From positions 143,149-207,148 of the forward strand of contig CBDDAC010000008.1 in assembly GCA_965224765.1 (NCBI GenBank): a stretch of 64,000 nucleotides of DNA. Direction: 5' to 3'. The translations under genes were made by a program, and so were the position numbers. The notes beneath the pieces are model-generated. The model had not been told where the DNA came from, made no database searches, and was given only the letters and a program-made list of their open reading frames with translations. Every line of letters begins with the position of its first letter. Positions within the stretch are counted from its first letter, which is position 1. Below are positions 28,432 through 36,154 of the stretch, piece by piece. The stretch comes from CAZDBA01 sp965224765. Its GTDB lineage: Bacteria > Planctomycetota > Planctomycetia > Pirellulales > Pirellulaceae.

Positions 28432-28862
28432 TTTTTGCATGTTTGTTTTTCCGCTGCGGTTTCATTGGATTCTACATTTGTCCCTGCAATATCAAAACTG
28501 CGTTTGATCATAAATCTACGGTATCGCCATGCACAAGCGACCAAACCGAACGAGATAATTCCGCCAATTGTAAACCAAAAGGGAGAAATGGAACGACCAC
28601 CTTTTGAATCGTCTGAACCCTTGAACGGGAATCTGACGCGATCAGCCCGTTCTTTATCCATTGGTGGTTCAAGTCTTGCCATGTGACTCGTTGAGCCAGA
28701 ATGCAATATCCGCAAGTGGCGAGTCAAACTCAACGTGAATTCCCGAGTAAATATGCTCCCTTGGGAAAAAGGACGGTCAGATCGTATGAATTCAAGCCCA
28801 CAGTGGGTTCCCCAAGAAGTTACAGGAGGACGTGTAACGCCCTTTGCCAGTAAAGAATTCAA
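28422..28862 (-). CDS. Cassette protein, paralogue of the 24.8 kb cassette with a probable frameshift
   Basis: The open frame gives 146 residues. Its middle, GSIFTREF, matches the 24.8 kb cassette; one base further the match (EFDSPLADIAFWLNES) continues in another frame. The open frame continues instead with a proline-rich linker and a membrane segment (PFWFTIGGIISFGLVACAW). So either a frameshift fused two reading frames or the product is a new C-terminus. The stop lies in the attC at 28336-28431. The N-terminal part to 28862 abuts the next attC. Confidence 0.5.
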   Translation of the reverse strand: MNSLLAKGVTRPPVTSWGTHCGLEFIRSDRPFSQGSIFTREFTLSLTRHLRILHSGSTSHMARLEPPMDKERADRVRFPFKGSDDSKGGRSISPFWFTIGGIISFGLVACAWRYRRFMIKRSFDIAGTNVESNETAAEKQTCKNAR

Positions 28863-28864
28863 GC

Positions 28865-28957
28865 GGGATAACGTCCAAAACCACCGGGTCGCGACATGTG
28901 ATTTTCCATTTGAATGCGACGGGGTTCGTGACTCCGGTGCACTTTTTGTTATCCAGC
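28865..28957 (-). repeat. attC site
   Basis: GGATAACG, AACCACCGGGTCGCG, CGTGACTCCGGTGC, TTTTTGTTATCC. Confidence 0.78.
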
Positions 28958-29048
28958 AATTTCAGGTGCGTCTTTTAAGAGCGTCGCACGTCTATGGATT
29001 GAAGGACAATTAGACAACCCACTTTAACCACCTGATGAGGAGATTTAG

Positions 29049-29186
29049 ATGACCGAGCAAACCAAACAAAAGGAACCAGAATGCTGCGAAAACGCAAATT
29101 GTTGCTGTAAGTGTTGTTGCTGTGGCTGCTGCCGCTCACAATGTAATTCCGGGACGAGTACAAAGACGGACCAATCTTGTTGCTAA
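29049..29186 (+). CDS. 45-residue cysteine-rich protein ahead of the SigZ-like gene
   Basis: Fourteen of 45 residues are Cys, in runs of two to four (CC, CCC, CCCC), between a charged N-terminus (MTEQTKQKEPE) and a polar C-terminus ending SCC. ATG 29049 follows a strong GAGGAG ribosome site. The stop TAA ends one base before the ATG of the sigma factor gene, so both are surely translated together. A metal-binding or thiol-redox role is an inference from composition; no known metallothionein spacing was matched. It is in plus orientation, opposite to most of the array. Confidence 0.72.
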   Translation: MTEQTKQKEPECCENANCCCKCCCCGCCRSQCNSGTSTKTDQSCC

Positions 29187-29187
29187 C

Positions 29188-29766
29188 ATGAATCAAGAAC
29201 AGAAGAAAACGACGACCGAACAAATCTGGCGTGAGCTGAATAATCGACTACGCCAGTTTGTGCGGTCACGTATTACATCAATTGCCGACGTCGATGACGT
29301 ATTGCAAAGTGTGTTTCTAAGTATCCATACACGCTTGGATGATCTTCGCAATGTGGATCGACTTGAATCCTGGGTATTTCAGATTACTCGCAACGCGGTG
29401 ACGGATCATTTTCGGAAGACGCGGGATGCGCAAAACGATGTAGATTCGCTGGTGGACGATTCAGACGACACCAATGCGGAGAACGTCAACTCGGAACTTG
29501 CGGGTTGCTTGGGCACGATGATCGAGAGATTGCCGGAAGATCAGCGCCAATCGCTATCAATGTACGAGTTGCAGCACATGTCGCAAAAGGAAATCGCAAC
29601 GCAGGAATCGATATCGTTGTCTGGAGTAAAATCGCGTATTCAGAGGGGACGCAAGACTCTAAAGGCGTTGTTAAAAGCATGTTGTGAGTTCCAACTCGAC
29701 GGACGCGGCAACGTTGTGGAGTACAAAACCATCGACCCAAACTGCTGCGACGAACAGTGCAGGTAA
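29188..29766 (+). CDS. SigZ-like ECF RNA polymerase sigma factor, cassette-borne
   Basis: 192 residues. Region 2 reads IWRELNNRLRQFVRSRITSIADVDDVLQSVFLSIHTRLD and SWVFQITRNAVTDHFRK; region 4 reads LPEDQRQSLSMYELQHMSQKEIATQESISLSGVKSRIQRGRKTLKALL. The C-terminal CCEFQLDGRGNVVEYK followed by a Cys-rich tail (CCDEQC) is characteristic of SigZ-type factors. I chose ATG 29188, one base after the stop of the Cys-rich gene. There is no anti-sigma gene beside it; the Cys-rich protein and the Cys-rich tail may form the sensing pair, which is inference. Sigma factors are uncommon integron cargo. Confidence 0.85.
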   Translation: MNQEQKKTTTEQIWRELNNRLRQFVRSRITSIADVDDVLQSVFLSIHTRLDDLRNVDRLESWVFQITRNAVTDHFRKTRDAQNDVDSLVDDSDDTNAENVNSELAGCLGTMIERLPEDQRQSLSMYELQHMSQKEIATQESISLSGVKSRIQRGRKTLKALLKACCEFQLDGRGNVVEYKTIDPNCCDEQCR

Positions 29767-29776
29767 CGACTTCGTT

Positions 29777-29871
29777 GGATAACGGCAATGATCACCGAGC
29801 CGGAATCAGTATCATTGAGTTTAAAAAGGCACACGCAAGCCCGTCTTCAAGTGCATCGTTCTGTTAACCTA
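29777..29871 (-). repeat. attC site
   Basis: GGATAACGG, GATCACCGAGCCGGAA, CACGCAAGCCCGTCTTC, GCATCGTTCTGTTAACC. It follows the stop of the sigma factor gene by ten bases although that gene runs in the opposite direction to the array. Confidence 0.85.
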
Positions 29872-30287
29872 CGGATCCCATCAGCAAGGCAAGGGCAAAT
29901 GGTATCCCAACCACCAATTCCGGGCTAATAAGATCCCAAACTTGCCATATTGAATTGTGTTTTCGGAAGTATCCTAGGCCACAGATGAAGTGGGCCGTCG
30001 CAGTCAGCATTGAAGGACCGCCGAGCAAGCCAAATGTAATCATTGTACCGATGTGTTGTTCTGACCTAGTGGTTCGTCAGAGTCGATTTGACCCGTTTTG
30101 GTGGGTGCCATGCTTCACGCTTGCGTGAGCATGCCTTGCGCAATCGCGAGGCATGGTACCCATCATTTCAGGTTGGTTGAACCACTAGCCTCGTTCGTAG
30201 AAAAGTAAAACCAAGCTGATATTCCAACAGCAAGAAGCATTAACCCCCACGGCCACAACGTCAAGTTAAAACTCAATTTAGACAATT
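29864..30287 (-). pseudogene. Small membrane-protein cassette interrupted by a MITE
   Basis: On the minus strand, LTLWPWGLMLLAVGISAWFY (upstream of 30189) and SEQHIGTMITFGLLGGPS... to a TAA at 29864-29866 are both open and hydrophobic, separated only by the 123 bp inverted-repeat element at 30066-30188. Together they would encode a ~90-residue protein with about three membrane segments. The stop lies in the attC, as for intact cassettes. Confidence 0.6.
30066..30188. mobile_element. 123 bp MITE with CTAGTGGTTC terminal inverted repeats
   Basis: Bounded by CTAGTGGTTC and GAACCACTAG (10-bp perfect inverted repeats) and carrying inside the GGTGCCATGCT...GCTTGCGTGAGCATG palindrome seen elsewhere in the window. 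No coding capacity. It sits inside a cassette ORF. Confidence 0.7.
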
Positions 30288-30357
30288 AAAACGTTTTGCT
30301 TATTGATTGCGACGCCGTTCGTTCAATTGGTTTGGTTTCAATGATTTTCCTCAAGTC

Positions 30358-30458
30358 GGATAACGTCCGCAACAACGGAGTTACGGGATTTGATTGTCCA
30401 TTTCAAAGTCACTCGGCTCCGCGACTTCGATTTCGTGTTCAACGCATTGTTAAGTGCG
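30358..30458 (-). repeat. attC site
   Basis: GGATAACG, AACAACGGAGTTACGGG, CACTCGGCTCCGCGACTTCG, GCATTGTTAAGTGCG. Confidence 0.75.
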
Positions 30459-31415
30459 GACTTTGTCTGGAATTGAACCTAAATAAGGCGATTCTGATTT
30501 ATTGTACCCAACAATGCCAAGTGCAATCACAATCGCCACAAGACCTGCAAAGAGAACAGAAGCGGGGTTTGCGCCCAGGCGTTCGAAATACTGGGTGTAA
30601 AAGTGAATGGCACCGAACACCGACAACAGATTGACGACCCAGCGTCTGTTCGCGCGTGCTGCCCAAACACCAGTAGCAATGAGCCCTACGGCCCACCCAA
30701 CAACGAATACCCAATCGGGAATAGCCGCTCCATCTCGGAAATTCCAATTGTCGCGCTGAGACCAAAGCGAGTCACCCCAGAGTGATCCGACCCAAAAACC
30801 GAGATTGACCATAAAAAGTGACGTTCGAGAAAACGCGATAGCGATGCGTTCGTAGTCCGGGTGCAATCGCTTACTCAAATAATACGTGGCCAATGCGAGA
30901 ATGGTGAATAACCCTATGGACACAGTTGGCTGACGAATAGCCAACATGTACGTCGCGTGCCCGTAAGCAGTCATTGCGCCAACCGTCGCTGACAGCGAAA
31001 GTGTGGACATTATCGACATCAGGACGCTTTTTGCGACGATGGCAGCAACAGCACATAGAACTGCTACGATCAGAAACCCAGCCAAGCCACCCTCGAATAA
31101 TGATATTATTCCGCCTGCAGCAGTAACCGAACCAACGAGAAACAGGATAGAACCGAGCAATCCCCACTCGCCGGACGGTTTATTAGACAGGAGGATGCCT
31201 GCACCCGCCAACACCGCGCCCAAGAAGATAGCCGTCAATGATGAAGGCAGCAGTGCCATCGCACCTCCAGCAGTAGCGATAACACCGAATCCTATCAGTA
31301 AGTTGAAGGCGAGGGTGCCAGTTTCCTTGAGCGAAAGCGCCTTGAGTCGTTCATACTCGCCCTCAGTAATCTGGCCTTCAACGAGAAGCTTATCAATGTC
31401 TAGGACGATTTTCAT
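30450..31415 (-). CDS. Cassette-encoded polytopic membrane protein (DUF2157-like)
   Basis: 321 residues from Met 31415. A short cytoplasmic N-terminal segment with LLVEGQITEGEYERLKAL (like the N-terminal helical motif of SHOCT/DUF2157 proteins) is followed by at least nine hydrophobic segments rich in Gly and Ala. It is the largest product in the array. Resemblance to DUF2157 is by layout only. The stop lies in the attC; the neighbouring attC is 20 bases before the start. Confidence 0.75.
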   Translation of the reverse strand: MKIVLDIDKLLVEGQITEGEYERLKALSLKETGTLAFNLLIGFGVIATAGGAMALLPSSLTAIFLGAVLAGAGILLSNKPSGEWGLLGSILFLVGSVTAAGGIISLFEGGLAGFLIVAVLCAVAAIVAKSVLMSIMSTLSLSATVGAMTAYGHATYMLAIRQPTVSIGLFTILALATYYLSKRLHPDYERIAIAFSRTSLFMVNLGFWVGSLWGDSLWSQRDNWNFRDGAAIPDWVFVVGWAVGLIATGVWAARANRRWVVNLLSVFGAIHFYTQYFERLGANPASVLFAGLVAIVIALGIVGYNKSESPYLGSIPDKVRT

Positions 31416-31434
31416 TGGGTGCTCTACTCTATCA

Positions 31435-31504
31435 GGATAACCGAGTGCCGAAGAACGGTTAACCATTTCTAAAAGCTAACCAATCGGCATTTCGGTTTAT
31501 CCGG
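31435..31504 (-). repeat. Short attC site (70 bp)
   Basis: GGATAACCGAGTGCCGAA pairs with TCGGCATTTCGGTTTATCC: outer AACCGA/TCGGTT and inner TGCCGA/TCGGCA arms with unpaired bases between. Shorter spacer than the other copies but the same design. Confidence 0.78.
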
Positions 31505-32138
31505 TTTTCAGGCCGTTTGAAAATTCGGCCTCGTGACGCATTCGCGAGGAAGAAACAAACAAATGAATTAACGGGATCACGAAAACGATCAGGATCGGAA
31601 TAATCAACATGCCCACATTCCAGTGGGCTGACTGTCCAGTCAATAATGCACCGAGGCCGACGACATAGAGAAGACCAAGGGGAACTACCCAAAGAATGAT
31701 AACGAGCAACCGAGTCACAAGCCAACTTTCTGCAGATCTCGCTAGGTCAAATGCCGACGACAAACGGTGCATGGAGGTGCAGAACATGACGATGGCACAA
31801 AGCGACACCAGTCCCAAGACGTTTGACAGTACATTTAGTATCATTGGCGAATCAAAAATAAAGTGTCCGAAAAATGCCTCGACACAATTTAGTAGGGCAC
31901 AAACAAAGACAAACTGCATTCTGGATTGAAACGATTGATCAATCCCAAATTTGGATAGTTTGGCTATACCGACCGCAATCAAGAACATTCCTATGAAATC
32001 ATTCAGGATGTCGAACCGCCAACCAGTATGTGATTGGCCGTCAATCGACGTTGTGCTGCTAAACGAAAAATCGAAGACGCATAGCATGCCACCCCAGAAA
32101 ATCATGCGTAGTGGTGTTACAGCCTGTGTGATGAACAT
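31497..32138 (-). CDS. Cassette-encoded polytopic membrane protein
   Basis: 213 residues with about six membrane segments (MIFWGGMLCVFDFSF, DFIGMFLIAVGIAKL, FVFVCALLNCVEAFFG, MILNVLSNVLGLVSLCAIVM, TRLLVIILWVVPLGLLYVVG, MLIIPILIVFVIPLIHLFV). No family recognised. Stop TAA sits at the edge of the attC at 31435 and the next attC starts 11 bases before the start codon. Confidence 0.72.
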   Translation of the reverse strand: MFITQAVTPLRMIFWGGMLCVFDFSFSSTTSIDGQSHTGWRFDILNDFIGMFLIAVGIAKLSKFGIDQSFQSRMQFVFVCALLNCVEAFFGHFIFDSPMILNVLSNVLGLVSLCAIVMFCTSMHRLSSAFDLARSAESWLVTRLLVIILWVVPLGLLYVVGLGALLTGQSAHWNVGMLIIPILIVFVIPLIHLFVSSSRMRHEAEFSNGLKTG

Positions 32139-32148
32139 TCGATTTGCC

Positions 32149-32235
32149 GGATAACGGAGCCGGTGAAGTAATACTGACGAGCGAAGCGAACGTGCAATTT
32201 GACTCGGCTTCGGTTCATCCGATTGTTATTTGGCG
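32149..32235 (-). repeat. attC site
   Basis: GGATAACGGAGCCGG, GAGCGAAGCGAACGTGC, GACTCGGCTTCGGTTCATCCG, ATTGTTATTTGGCG. The spacer AGCGAA(G)CGAACGTGC also appears in the site at 37227. Confidence 0.82.
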
Positions 32236-32492
32236 TTTCGTGCCGTGGGCACTCCCATTGGAGCGACCCAACAACAATCATTGTATCGATGTGCAGACGT
32301 CTCGCAAATGCTGGGGAACCAAATGCGGGGTTATGGCCTTGCTAGAAACACGGTAAAAAGTCGAATCTATTCATTGATTCCAGGAATTTACGGTAGCCAA
32401 GAATAAGACCACCAAAACCAAAAATATATTTGAGAAATCCAACTGCGATTCAAAAGAACCAAATGGTTTCCGATGCGCCCGTTGATGTTCCG

Positions 32493-32726
32493 TTAGTCAA
32501 GTTTATCAGATTCTTCTTGCTCCCACTCGTCGATGATCGTTTCCCGTGGTTCCGAATCCGGCCGAGTAATACTCCAGATCACGTAGGTCGCCATGATAAC
32601 AACAAAAATTGCGGGATAGATAAATGCATAAGGGACTGGAGACTGCAAAGTGGCAATTATGGTAGCGGCGAAGAAAGTGATGTAAATCAGTTTACCGATG
32701 GACGTTTGTTTTCGATTTGGTGTCAT
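32493..32726 (-). CDS. Small cassette-encoded membrane protein
   Basis: 77 residues: a basic N-terminus, two membrane segments (LIYITFFAATIIATLQS, PYAFIYPAIFVVIMATYVIWS) and an acidic C-terminal tail (DEWEQEESDKLD). Family unknown. The preceding 257 bases (32236-32492) hold a short open stretch for a one-segment membrane peptide on the minus strand (GFLKYIFGFGGLILGY) without a start codon, probably a remnant cassette. Confidence 0.65.
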   Translation of the reverse strand: MTPNRKQTSIGKLIYITFFAATIIATLQSPVPYAFIYPAIFVVIMATYVIWSITRPDSEPRETIIDEWEQEESDKLD

Positions 32727-32759
32727 TTTCTCTCGGTGCTCGAAAAGCGTGCTTCGATA

Positions 32760-32787
32760 TCGAACTCCGGTTCACCGATAGTATTGA
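32760..32787 (-). repeat. attC half-site
   Basis: ATCGAACTCCGGTTCACCGATAGTATTG corresponds to the right half of the usual site. It borders the IS110-family remnant that follows. Confidence 0.55.
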
Positions 32788-33003
32788 AACATTGCAAGGT
32801 TTAAAAAGGTTCTCCAATCTAGGAGGCTGCAACCGAAATTGCTGCCGATTTTTACGAGCTCGTCCGAAGACTGCTCAATTGATATTGAACCTGATTGGAG
32901 AACCCAAAGATGTTTTACCTTGGAATTGATCAACATGCCAGACAATTAACCGTCAACTTGCTAGACCATCAGGGGACGTGCTGTTTCAGCATGAAGATCG
33001 GAA
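32788..33003 (+). mobile_element. IS110-family left end with truncated transposase
   Basis: ATG 32910 opens MFYLGIDQHARQLTVNLLDH, the N-terminal DEDD-type Asp motif of IS110-family transposases, but the frame stops after about 36 residues at TGA near 33000. The 120 bases before it contain a perfect 12-bp inverted repeat (GGTTCTCCAATC at 32808, GATTGGAGAACC at 32893). IS110-group elements carry a structured non-coding RNA in this left-end position. It is flanked on both sides by attC half-sites. Confidence 0.65.
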
Positions 33004-33011
33004 AAACAAAA

Positions 33012-33050
33012 ACAACTTGACAACTGTTTCAAAAACGTTTTGTTATCCAA
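33012..33050 (-). repeat. attC half-site
   Basis: ACAACTGTTTCAAAAACGTTTTGTTATCC; same sequence type as at 26958. The opposite half is replaced by the IS110 remnant. Confidence 0.6.
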
Positions 33051-33330
33051 CGTGTTCCACGACAAGATTCGCGTCAAGCACAGAGATCGGTGTACTGAGT
33101 TTCCCGATACGAATTTTTACCACCCGTTGTTGTGCGACCGGAACCGGCAGATCGAATCGATAATCATGACTGAAATGCGCAACGTAAAATATCGGGCCGA
33201 TGATATCCGCACGATAATCATGGCGAAACAACAAGCCCGATTCATCAAACCAATACCGTTGAATTCGACTATGAACATTCGAGCCATCCGGAAGATCATT
33301 TCTACGCAAGAGTGAAAATGGCATGCCAAA
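33043..33330 (-). pseudogene. C-terminal fragment of an unknown-family protein
   Basis: The last ~95 codons of a longer open frame read VHSRIQRYWFDESGLLFRHDYRADIIG and FYVAHFSHDYRFDLPVPVAQQRVVKI. FDxxGLLxRHDY followed by AHF/YxxDHR and a VPxxRRV stretch is a recognisable conserved block of uncharacterised bacterial proteins. The normal N-terminal part is missing: upstream are dispersed repeats (33440-33550). The stop is next to the attC half-site. Confidence 0.55.
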
Positions 33331-34180
33331 AATGGCTGAGCAGTGCAACCCGAAAAAAGCCAAGATACCATTTCGTTTGAAACTCAAATTGGCGATATCG
33401 CTGTTGGTGCGTTTACGCTGGATGTGGGACGTTAGTTTCTGGCCAGTTTTTTTCAGGAAGAATTTCCTGACAGGATTTACATGATGAACAGGATGACAAC
33501 GGCTTGTTGATTTGGGGTACCATGCTTCTCGCTTGCGTGAGCATGTTTGATCGAGTCTCAACATGATTGCACTTCGCCGTAAAAAATTCATCAAGCAATC
33601 CCCGGAACATGGCCACGGCGAGCGAGCCCATGGCACCCGACAACATGGGCTTATCTGCTTATGCAATGACCGGCAGCAATCAGCCCAATTCGAAAGTTGG
33701 TCTTTCCCTGAATTGGGCTTTAATTCACCTTTTCTGCTCAAGCAAAATGCGGCTCTGTGCGATGCAAAACAGTCACCAATACCTCGCGCGGAGACCCAGT
33801 GGGTAGAACACGGCATTCCGTTTTGGCTGGCGTCTACAACCACCTTCACGGCAGCAGCTTAGGGCCGGATCCAGTTGATTTCCCTGTATTGATTTATTGG
33901 GAAACCGCAATCGACTTATGGTAAACCCGCGCTCAACTAGGGCGAAGAGAAGCCGGCAACAAGCTCAAAGCGTCGGCCCAATCATTTGTGCGGCGAAAAA
34001 TTCTTGACTGCAATTATTTTCGATGCAGGATGCTTTGCAAAGACTTCGATCTGATCACTAACGTACTGCCGCGACTTTCGAACATGGCTTGTATCGCAAG
34101 GCAATGTTACGAACAACCCAAGACCTTCGCAGCGATCAGACGACTTTGACTAAACGAATTCTCAGATGAAGTGACCCGCT
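33331..34180. other. Repeat-bearing stretch without intact genes
   Basis: Contains GACAGGATTTACATGATGAACAGGATG-type repeat words (about 33470-33497), a GGTACCATGCT...GCTTGCGTGAGCATG palindrome (33516-33546) and otherwise no convincing ORF; frames on both strands are long but lack domain signals or coherent starts. Confidence 0.45.
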
Positions 34181-34268
34181 AAAGGAACCACCCTCAATAA
34201 ATACTTCGCACGCCAAAGTCATCGAAGCCGTATTAAGCAACTCTCAGTCTTAACCCACGGTTCATCCC

Positions 34269-34405
34269 ATGAGTGAAACTTCCAACGTTCAGTCGTCAAC
34301 TGTGCAGATTTCTGCCCCAAAAACCATTCTTATCGGCATCGACTGGCCCGCCAGCGAACATAAATTCGTGCTCGCCTCGCCCGACGAAATGCAGGTTACG
34401 GCCAT
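34269..34405 (+). pseudogene. N-terminal remnant of an IS110-family transposase
   Basis: ATG 34269 begins MSETSNVQSSTVQISAPK and then ILIGIDWPASEHKFVLASPDE, the RNase H-like first strand of IS110-type transposases (GIDWA..EH). The coherent part ends within ~45 residues, where the antisense cassette at 34445 takes over. About 90 bases upstream probably belong to its left end. Confidence 0.55.
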
Positions 34406-34444
34406 CTCGAATGGATGCCTGCCAAATTCAGGAATCGTAGTCAA

Positions 34445-34690
34445 CTATTTTTTAAGCAACTCGGTTGGCGATACGCCGTCCACGCTAATTACCGTTAGTT
34501 GTGCCGACTCAACCCAACGGAGGTCGCCGGATTCATTGCAAACGCACGTCATGGCGAGCTGTCCTTCTGTTGTGTCAGCCATTAGAGCTCCCAGCAACCA
34601 GTTTGGTTTTTTTGACTGAAACGCGCCAAAACCCGCCCCTATGAGAATGTATCGTCTGTTTGTTGGGGTGTGAACTACGATTGTTGCCAT
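34445..34690 (-). CDS. Hypothetical cassette protein
   Basis: 81 residues from Met 34690, which is preceded by GGAATCTCA. A small domain with SKKPNWLLGALMADTTEGQ and WVESAQLTVISVDGVSP. No signal, no recognised family. The longer frame to 34744 lacks a better start. The far side is cut by the IS110 remnant, so its attC is missing. Confidence 0.6.
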   Translation of the reverse strand: MATIVVHTPTNRRYILIGAGFGAFQSKKPNWLLGALMADTTEGQLAMTCVCNESGDLRWVESAQLTVISVDGVSPTELLKK

Positions 34691-34788
34691 TGAGATTCCA
34701 TTTGCAAAAATTGACGATCTGGGCGGATCTATTCGGAATAACAAACGAGTAAACCGAGACGCGGCGGAAGTGTAATCTAGAATCGTAG

Positions 34789-34868
34789 CGGGAAAAATGA
34801 CGAAGCCAACCCACGTAGATCCGTGCGAAACCGCCCTGTCCGCGGCTTCAGTTCATAGTATTGTTACC
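34789..34868 (-). repeat. attC site with degenerate left box
   Basis: GGGAAAAATGACGAAGCC on the left, GTCCGCGGCTTCAGTTCATAGTATTGTTACCC on the right. Confidence 0.6.
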
Positions 34869-35067
34869 CTTCGGTACAAAGACTCGCAGTGTTCCTGTGA
34901 TGCGTGTTCGTTCGCCCAGCGGCGATAAGAAATGATCCATTGGTAATCAGGTTTGGAACTGATTGCCGCAATCGTGGTTTCCACACCTGAGTCATCGCAA
35001 ACCCTACGGGTAAATCCTCGAAACGGGATCGTTCATTCTTATGCGACGGGCTTCTTGAACAAACCAC
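34864..35067 (-). CDS. Doubtful small cassette ORF
   Basis: 67 codons end in the attC at 34864. A second minus-strand frame over the same bases (ISSKPDYQWIISYRRWANEHA, ending at 34854) is equally plausible, so the cassette probably carries a damaged gene. No family. Confidence 0.25.
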   Translation of the reverse strand: MVCSRSPSHKNERSRFEDLPVGFAMTQVWKPRLRQSVPNLITNGSFLIAAGRTNTHHRNTASLCTEG

Positions 35068-35120
35068 TTGAGCATAGGCTACGCTCGTACCTCGCCAAAT
35101 GCATATTGGTTTCCCGGCGA

Positions 35121-35591
35121 CTATGGGCGATCGTAACCAGTGACCGCCTGATAAAACCGAAGCGTCTCTGATTCTGAGAAATCGCCTGTAACTTGAAACG
35201 TTTTTGAGAATGGCGAGGCAATTGGGATTGCAGTCTCCGGCACGCCATTAACAACCAAGGCAATCATTTTTCCTGAGTTCGCGGCGGTTATCGACGACAG
35301 TTTCTGTGCCGCCGAATCACTGACGATGAACGAAATCGCAGGTCGTCCACGAGCGTCAGTCGTGATCCAGATTTTCTCAAAGTCGGAGCTAACTGCGATA
35401 TTGGCGGAATCTAGAAAAACCTCATCGCCAGATGAACGCATAACAGCTGACACCAAGCCATCCCGCGCCACTGAGTCAGCTAGACACAATTCAAAGCGGT
35501 GCCCAGGCAGAACAACTGGCCGACTGCATCCAAGCGACAGGACGGATGTTACGAGAACGATCGACATCAAAATGTAGCGAGTGCTGTTCAT
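35121..35591 (-). CDS. Cassette lipoprotein with SecD P1-head-like C-terminal domain
   Basis: 156 residues from Met 35591. Lipoprotein signal ending LSLGC. The C-terminal ~90 residues (GRPAISFIVSDSAAQKLSSITAANSGKMIALVVNGVPETAIPIASPFSKTFQV..GDFSESETLRFYQAV, given here in parts) follow the pattern of the SecD/SecF first periplasmic head domain: F..T..aa..l...T.....G..iA.vldG.v...P.i...i..g...I.G.fs..ea. No membrane channel part is present. A free SecD-P1-like lipoprotein is seen in planctomycetes; function unknown. Confidence 0.7.
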   Translation of the reverse strand: MNSTRYILMSIVLVTSVLSLGCSRPVVLPGHRFELCLADSVARDGLVSAVMRSSGDEVFLDSANIAVSSDFEKIWITTDARGRPAISFIVSDSAAQKLSSITAANSGKMIALVVNGVPETAIPIASPFSKTFQVTGDFSESETLRFYQAVTGYDRP

Positions 35592-35615
35592 GAAAATTAT
35601 CCCGTTAAACTCCAA

Positions 35616-35714
35616 GGATAACCGGTGCCCGAGGGTTGAGTGAAAACAACAAGTGATTCAAAGACCAAGCGATGGACGACAAGCGGTAGCGGATCATCCG
35701 TTTGTTAACCGGCG
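35616..35714 (-). repeat. attC site
   Basis: GGATAACCGGTGCC, long spacer, GGATCATCCGTTTGTTAACCGGCG. Outer boxes are good, inner arms weaker. Confidence 0.72.
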
Positions 35715-35725
35715 TTCAAGCTCAT

Positions 35726-35965
35726 TTACTTGTTTGGGTACTGTTCATATTTTACGTTAGTAAATCTCATGTTTGGGATTGCGGAGCCCAAGAATTGCAT
35801 CAAGACGCCCGTAAAAATACCAGTAAGATATCCAGCAAGCGGTACCATTAGTCCACCTCGCGTCGCTAGTCCTGAGACGTCAACGACACAAAGCACGAAC
35901 ATCGCAACGAGAAGTAGTTGGCCCAAGCCCATGGTCCACGCACCGATTGATTGTTGTTTTTTCAT
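35726..35965 (-). CDS. Small cassette-encoded membrane protein
   Basis: 79 residues from Met 35965, which has a strong GGAGGAG site. Two membrane segments (LGQLLLVAMFVLCVVDVSGL, VPLAGYLTGIFTGVLMQFLG) and a short polar tail. No family recognised. Confidence 0.7.
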   Translation of the reverse strand: MKKQQSIGAWTMGLGQLLLVAMFVLCVVDVSGLATRGGLMVPLAGYLTGIFTGVLMQFLGSAIPNMRFTNVKYEQYPNK

Positions 35966-36064
35966 TGTTTCTCCTCCGGACAATAAGAACTCACGGGCCC
36001 ATTCGTAAAGGGTGATCCAATCTTACCAAAATTATTTGGGTCGTAACTTCTTCGAGCCAAAAAA

Positions 36065-36154
36065 CGGCAACGATCGCCGAGTCACCGGAGTGATCTAACC
36101 CTCAAAACACGCGGTTTCGTCTGCTTCGTGTTCCCTGCATTGTTATCCGACGCT
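36065..36154 (-). repeat. attC site
   Basis: GGCAACGATCGCCGAGTCACCGGAG, GTTTCGTCTGCTTCGTG, CCTGCATTGTTATCCG. Confidence 0.75.

Noticed and set aside
33563..33862. Plus-strand ORFs at 33.56-33.86 kb
   Set aside because: No ribosome site, no domain, and both overlapping frames look like chance openings in repeat-bearing DNA.
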